Assembly (NCBI GenBank): GCA_012840465.1
Contig: DULJ01000074.1
Coordinates: 1-45,663 of the forward strand
Direction: 5' to 3'
DNA length: 45,663 bases
Origin: Caryophanales bacterium
GTDB taxonomy: Bacteria > Bacillota > Bacilli > Bacillales > Bacillaceae_J
The notes beneath the pieces are model-generated. The model had not been told where the DNA came from and did no database searches. It saw only the letters and a program-made list of their open reading frames with translations. The translations under genes were made by a program, and so were the position numbers. Shown piece after piece: positions 42,158 through 45,663 of the stretch. Position 1 is the first letter of the stretch. Each line of letters opens with the position of its first letter.

Positions 42158-44323
42158 ATGAGTAATCGTAATGAAACGATCATTAAGAATATTGCAAAGG
42201 AATTAAATATACAACCTAAGCAAGTACATAATGTTATTACGTTAATTGAGGAAGGAAATACTGTTCCCTTTATTGCTCGATATCGAAAAGAAAGAACAAG
42301 CGGGTTGGATGAAGTTCAAATCCGTTCTATCACGAATAAATGGGAATATGCACAAAATCTCGAAAAAAGAAAAGAAGAAGTTATCCGCTTAATTGAGGAA
42401 CAGGGCAAATTAACGGAAGAGTTAAAGAAAAGTATTGAGAATGCGGACAAGCTCCAGCAGGTTGAAGACTTATATTTACCGTATAAGAAAAAACGTCGTA
42501 CAAAAGCAACAATGGCTAAGGGAAAAGGGTTGGAACCTTTGGCTGAGTGGTTGTTTGGCTTGCCAACCGAAGGTGATGTTTTTGAGAAGGCGAAAGACTT
42601 TATCAGCGAAGAACATGAAGTGGGGACAGTAGACGACGCTCTCCAAGGTGCCCGAGATATCATCGCTGAGTACATATCTGATACCGCTGCATTTAGGGAG
42701 TGGATCCGAAATGAAACATTTAAAAAAGGTGTCCTTAAATCGAACGTAAAAGATGAAGAGAAAGATGAAAAGAAAGTGTATGAAATGTATTACGAATATG
42801 AAGAGGCGATTCATAAGGTAGTGCCTCATCGTGTTCTTGCATTAAACCGTGGTGAGAAGGAAGAGATCCTAAAAGTAGGAATTGAACCTCCTGTTGAAAA
42901 TGTTCTTATGTATTTAAATAAACAAGTGTTTAAAGAAATTGAGACAGTTGCAAAAGAACAGCTTGTCGTTTCTATTGAGGATGCTTATAAGCGCTTAATT
43001 CAGCCATCAATCGAGCGGGAAATCCGTAATAGTTTAACAGAGAAGGCTGAAGATCAGGCTATCCATATTTTTGCCGAGAATTTAAGAAACCTTCTTCTGC
43101 AACCGCCATTGAAAGGAAAAATGGTGTTGGGAGTTGACCCAGCCTATAGAACAGGCTGCAAACTAGCAATTGTTGATGAAACTGGGAAAATGTATTTGAT
43201 TGACGTGGTTTATCCGCACCCGCCTAAGGCAAAGCCGGAGGAAGCTAAACAGAAGGTTTTATCATTATTGAAAGAGTATCCAATTGAAATTGTAGCCATC
43301 GGCAATGGTACGGCATCGCGTGAAACAGAACAGTTTATTACTGATTTGTTGAAAGAAGTTGATCGCGAAATATATTATTTAATCGTAAATGAGGCAGGAG
43401 CTAGTGTATATTCAGCGTCGGATTTGGCTCGTGAGGAGTTTCCTGATCTCCATGTTGAAGAGAGAAGTGCGGTTTCAATTGCACGAAGATTACAAGATCC
43501 GCTAGCTGAATTGGTGAAAATTGATCCAAAATCAATTGGTGTTGGCCAATACCAGCATGATGTTTCACAAAAGAAGCTGAGCGAGTCGTTAACCTTTATT
43601 GTTGAAACTGTTGTTAACCAAGTAGGTGTAAATGTGAATACAGCTTCAATATCATTGTTGCAATATGTGTCCGGTTTAAGTAAATCTGTTGCAACAAATA
43701 TTGTGAAGCAGCGCGATTCAGAAGGTAAATTCATAAACCGCGATCAATTGAAATCAATCCCTCGTTTAGGGGCCAAAACATACGAGCAATGTATTGGCTT
43801 TTTAAGAATTATCGACGGCGACCATCCATTAGATCGGACATCAATCCATCCGGAAAGCTATGAGGAGACAAAGCAATTGCTTAAGAGGGCAGGCTGTACG
43901 CTCGGTGACCTCGGATCTGAGAAACTTAATAATGCTATAAATGAATTAAATGTAAAAGCAGTAGCCCTTGAACTTAATATAGGGGAACCCACACTCAGAG
44001 ATATCATTGATGCATTAATCCGTCCTGAACGTGATCCACGGGATGAAGTTACAAAACCGTTATTGAAGAAAGATATCCTAAAGCTCGAAGATCTTCAAAA
44101 AGGGATGGAGCTCGAAGGGACGGTTCGTAATGTTGTTGATTTCGGGGCGTTTATTGATATTGGAGTAAAACAAGATGGGCTTGTTCATATTTCGAAATTA
44201 AGTAAGCGATTTGTGAAACATCCTATGGATATTGTATCGGTCGGAGATGTTGTAACGGTTTGGGTTGATGATGTAGACCAGAAGAAAGGTCGTGTAGCTC
44301 TAACGATGCTTTCTCCGCAATAA
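42158..44323 (+). CDS. tex: Tex family RNA-binding transcription accessory protein
   Basis: A 721-residue protein with the full Tex layout: an N-terminal helical domain (NVITLIEEGNTVPFIARYRK), a YqgF-like domain (VLGVDPAYRTGCKLAIVDET), helix-hairpin-helix motifs (LLQYVSGLSKSVATNIVKQR, IPRLGAKTYEQCIGFLRI) and a C-terminal S1 RNA-binding domain (GMELEGTVRNVVDFGAFIDI, GLVHISKLS). It binds nucleic acid and affects transcription; the details vary by species. The ATG at 42158 follows AGGTGG. It lies 27 bp after sigB, so the two may share transcripts. Confidence 0.93.
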   Translation: MSNRNETIIKNIAKELNIQPKQVHNVITLIEEGNTVPFIARYRKERTSGLDEVQIRSITNKWEYAQNLEKRKEEVIRLIEEQGKLTEELKKSIENADKLQQVEDLYLPYKKKRRTKATMAKGKGLEPLAEWLFGLPTEGDVFEKAKDFISEEHEVGTVDDALQGARDIIAEYISDTAAFREWIRNETFKKGVLKSNVKDEEKDEKKVYEMYYEYEEAIHKVVPHRVLALNRGEKEEILKVGIEPPVENVLMYLNKQVFKEIETVAKEQLVVSIEDAYKRLIQPSIEREIRNSLTEKAEDQAIHIFAENLRNLLLQPPLKGKMVLGVDPAYRTGCKLAIVDETGKMYLIDVVYPHPPKAKPEEAKQKVLSLLKEYPIEIVAIGNGTASRETEQFITDLLKEVDREIYYLIVNEAGASVYSASDLAREEFPDLHVEERSAVSIARRLQDPLAELVKIDPKSIGVGQYQHDVSQKKLSESLTFIVETVVNQVGVNVNTASISLLQYVSGLSKSVATNIVKQRDSEGKFINRDQLKSIPRLGAKTYEQCIGFLRIIDGDHPLDRTSIHPESYEETKQLLKRAGCTLGDLGSEKLNNAINELNVKAVALELNIGEPTLRDIIDALIRPERDPRDEVTKPLLKKDILKLEDLQKGMELEGTVRNVVDFGAFIDIGVKQDGLVHISKLSKRFVKHPMDIVSVGDVVTVWVDDVDQKKGRVALTMLSPQ

Positions 44324-44378
44324 TCTTAGAAAGACACGACTTGCCGCCCATAATGGCGGAAGTTGATGTCCTTTCTTA
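44324..44378 (-). repeat. 55-bp hairpin repeat family, copy C
   Basis: Read on the minus strand: TAAGAAAGGACATCAACTTC, then CGCCATTATGGGCG, then GCAAGTCGTGTCTTTCTAAGA. It is the mirror-oriented relative of 11921-11974 and 40353-40405. It lies one base after the tex stop and before cmpA. Confidence 0.8.
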
Positions 44379-44415
44379 TGCTATCTACAAACAAAAATAT
44401 AAATTTAGATAGTAT

Positions 44416-44447
44416 AAAAAGCACTGACTTACGAGCAGTGCTTTTTT
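44416..44447. terminator. bidirectional terminator
   Basis: AAAAAGCACTG pairs with CAGTGCTTTTTT. The right arm encodes the C-terminal KKHCS of CmpA on the minus strand. It serves the convergent tex and cmpA genes. Confidence 0.8.
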
Positions 44448-44545
44448 CTGTAAAAAAACCAGCATTGATTTAATAATTTTATTTGATAGCTGTTTTTATC
44501 ATGGTAAGCTTGCATAAGTTGCTTAACTAACCAATATGGCATCAT
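44429..44545 (-). CDS. cmpA: cortex morphogenetic protein CmpA
   Basis: A 38-codon gene reading MMPYWLVKQLMQAYHDKNSY and then QIKLLNQCWFFYRKKHCS. The QI..LNQCWFFY.KKHCS end matches B. subtilis CmpA, a small protein that takes part in quality control of spore-coat and cortex assembly. GGAGGTG lies eight bases before the ATG at 44545 (an ATG at 44542 is also possible). The position between tex and sprT and the small size fit the B. subtilis gene order. It is too short for most gene callers. Confidence 0.88.
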   Translation of the reverse strand: MMPYWLVKQLMQAYHDKNSYQIKLLNQCWFFYRKKHCS

Positions 44546-44676
44546 AAGGAACACACCTCCTAAATGGAATGGGCCTTAGCCTACTTAGGTATTACTTAGT
44601 CTATGCAAGATAATGTTTAATGTGCAGCCCTTTTTCAAGTAATAAGAGACTTTTTTGGTAAATGGAGTAATGTGAT

Positions 44677-45147
44677 ATGAATCAAAATCAATTACAAACC
44701 CTTTGTGAGCAGTTGTCGATTGAACTTTTTGGTAAACAATTTCATCATACTGTCCGTTTTAATAATAGGTTAAGAACAACTGGTGGTCGGTATTTGCTAA
44801 AGTCACATGATATTGAAATAAATCCTAAATACTATAACGAACAAGGAATAGAAGCAGTAAGAGATATTTTAAAGCATGAATTATGCCATTACCATCTGCA
44901 TATTGAAGGGAAAGGCTATCAACATAAAGATCAAGACTTTAAGATTTTATTAAAAAAGGTAGGCGGTCCTGGGTTTTGCAAGCCACTATCAACATCAAAA
45001 AGAAGAAAGCAATTAATAAAATATATATATGAATGCAACACCTGTAAACTAATATATAAGCGTAAAAGAAGGATGGACACAGCGCGTTACGTTTGCGGAA
45101 GGTGTAGGGGGAAACTTTCCTTAAAAGAAAATGTAAATCATAGTTGA
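44677..45147 (+). CDS. sprT: SprT-like metalloprotease-fold protein
   Basis: A 156-residue protein with the zinc-protease HExxH motif in ILKHELCHYHLHIEGKGYQH and a C-terminal zinc ribbon with CNTCK and CGRC pairs. The SprT domain is related to SPRTN, but the bacterial role is unclear. Its place after tex and cmpA matches B. subtilis ydcK. GGAG lies nine to ten bases before the ATG at 44677. A weak AT-rich hairpin at 45200-45236 follows. Confidence 0.9.
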   Translation: MNQNQLQTLCEQLSIELFGKQFHHTVRFNNRLRTTGGRYLLKSHDIEINPKYYNEQGIEAVRDILKHELCHYHLHIEGKGYQHKDQDFKILLKKVGGPGFCKPLSTSKRRKQLIKYIYECNTCKLIYKRKRRMDTARYVCGRCRGKLSLKENVNHS

Positions 45148-45199
45148 CGATGAAAAATAGGATATGTTATATTAAATAAGCCGTCGGAAGACGAGATAA

Positions 45200-45236
45200 A
45201 AAACGAATGATAGAATAAGAAATGTCAATTCGTTTT
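45200..45236 (+). terminator. possible terminator after sprT
   Basis: AAAACGAAT pairs with ATTCGTTTT around a long loop. There is little GC in the stem, so confidence is modest. Confidence 0.4.
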
Positions 45237-45237
45237 C

Positions 45238-45266
45238 TTGACAACTAAAAAACATTATTGTATTAT
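45238..45266 (+). promoter_or_regulatory. sigma-A promoter of the tRNA cluster
   Basis: A perfect TTGACA (45238-45243), a 17-base spacer and TATTAT (45261-45266) start transcription about 16 bases before tRNA-Asn. Confidence 0.85.
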
Positions 45267-45288
45267 ATAAAACGTTGTCATTAAATAT

Positions 45289-45363
45289 TCCACAGTAGCT
45301 CAGTGGTAGAGCTATCGGCTGTTAACCGATCGGTCGCAGGTTCGAATCCTGCCTGTGGAGCCA
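45289..45363 (+). tRNA. tRNA-Asn (anticodon GTT)
   Basis: Acceptor TCCACAG/CTGTGGA, anticodon loop CTGTTAA, T-arm CAGGTTCGAATCCTG, and encoded CCA. It is the first gene of a tRNA cluster with tRNA-Ser following after two bases. Confidence 0.95.
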
Positions 45364-45365
45364 GA

Positions 45366-45456
45366 GGAGAAGTACTCAAGTGGCTGAAGAGGCGCCCCTG
45401 CTAAGGGTGTAGGTCGGGTAACCGGCGCGAGGGTTCAAATCCCTCCTTCTCCGCCA
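45366..45456 (+). tRNA. tRNA-Ser (anticodon GCT)
   Basis: Acceptor GGAGAAG/CTTCTCC, anticodon loop CTGCTAA, a long variable arm, T-arm GAGGGTTCAAATCCCTC and encoded CCA. The length of 91 bases fits a class II tRNA. Confidence 0.95.
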
Positions 45457-45461
45457 GCTGC

Positions 45462-45533
45462 GGCCCGTTGGTCAAGCGGTTAAGACACCGCCCTTTCACG
45501 GCGGTAACACGGGTTCGAATCCCGTACGGGTCA
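45462..45533 (+). tRNA. tRNA-Glu (anticodon TTC), no encoded CCA
   Basis: Acceptor GGCCCGT/ACGGGTC, anticodon loop CTTTCAC and T-arm ACGGGTTCGAATCCCGT. The gene ends with the discriminator A followed by TTAAT, so the CCA must be added after transcription. Confidence 0.93.
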
Positions 45534-45578
45534 TTAATCTTTTTATGAATAATATTACTTTTGTTAGAAAACAATAAT

Positions 45579-45654
45579 GGAGGATTAGCTCAGCTGGGAG
45601 AGCACCTGCCTTACAAGCAGGGGGTCGGCGGTTCGATCCCGTCATCCTCCACCA
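45579..45654 (+). tRNA. tRNA-Val (anticodon TAC)
   Basis: Acceptor GGAGGAT/ATCCTCC, anticodon loop CTTACAA, T-arm and encoded CCA. It lies 45 bases after tRNA-Glu; the cluster probably continues beyond the window. Confidence 0.95.
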
Positions 45655-45663
45655 TTGTAATGG

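Overview
The window looks like chromosomal DNA from a low-GC, spore-forming member of the Bacillaceae (Bacillus or Neobacillus type). Ribosome binding sites are strong GGAGG-type and TTG/GTG starts are frequent. Spore-related genes are present (yokU, cmpA, a ydcC-type gene). The right end keeps the Bacillus subtilis order cshA, ydcA, acpS, nnr, ydcC, alr, ndoAI, ndoA, sigB, tex, cmpA, sprT, tRNAs. The species is an inference from gene order and protein sequence; no search was run.

Left part (1-7.7 kb): the 5' part of an IS1182-type transposase runs off the left edge. A gene-poor stretch follows, then a truncated lysine 2,3-aminomutase (kamA) and a beta-lysine degradation cluster: yokU, yodT, yodS, yodR, yodQ and a second class-III aminotransferase. 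The acetyltransferase yodP is not seen. Intergenic hairpin repeats sit between these genes, and one has overrun the 3' end of yodR.

Middle (7.7-32 kb): mostly cell-surface and stress functions. These include an exported protein of unknown function, a polysaccharide deacetylase with a stalk domain, an acyltransferase-3 protein, YmaF behind a structured leader, a 5 x 52 bp tandem repeat, a DUF1287 protein and a Fur-box-controlled ferric iron ABC transporter. An MFS exporter follows, preceded by a 19-codon leader peptide and a terminator whose stem holds the exporter's Shine-Dalgarno. Then come an MscS channel, a degenerate GGDEF protein, a YitT protein, a nitronate monooxygenase-type enzyme, a lipoprotein plus two-component system, and a GbsR/OpcR-type regulator divergent from an OpuA-type glycine betaine transporter. 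A broken alpha/beta hydrolase follows.

Right part (32-45.7 kb): degV, cshA, rhomboid protease, acpS, nnr, ydcC, alane racemase (alr), the MazEF-type ndoAI/ndoA pair, sigB, tex, cmpA (38 codons, minus strand), sprT and four tRNAs (Asn, Ser, Glu, Val). The stress sigma factor locus is rearranged. A sigma-B-type promoter and an rsbV-like ribosome binding site lead directly into about 34 codons that look like the end of rsbW, followed by intact sigB. The rsbRSTU, rsbV and rsbX genes and most of rsbW are absent here.

Three dispersed repeat families run through the window: a ~55 bp hairpin (three copies), a TGAATAAAGTT..GCCT element (three copies) and GGGACGGTTC/GAACCGTCCC hairpins (two copies). 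A related-looking GGGGACAGGCAC hairpin occurs once.
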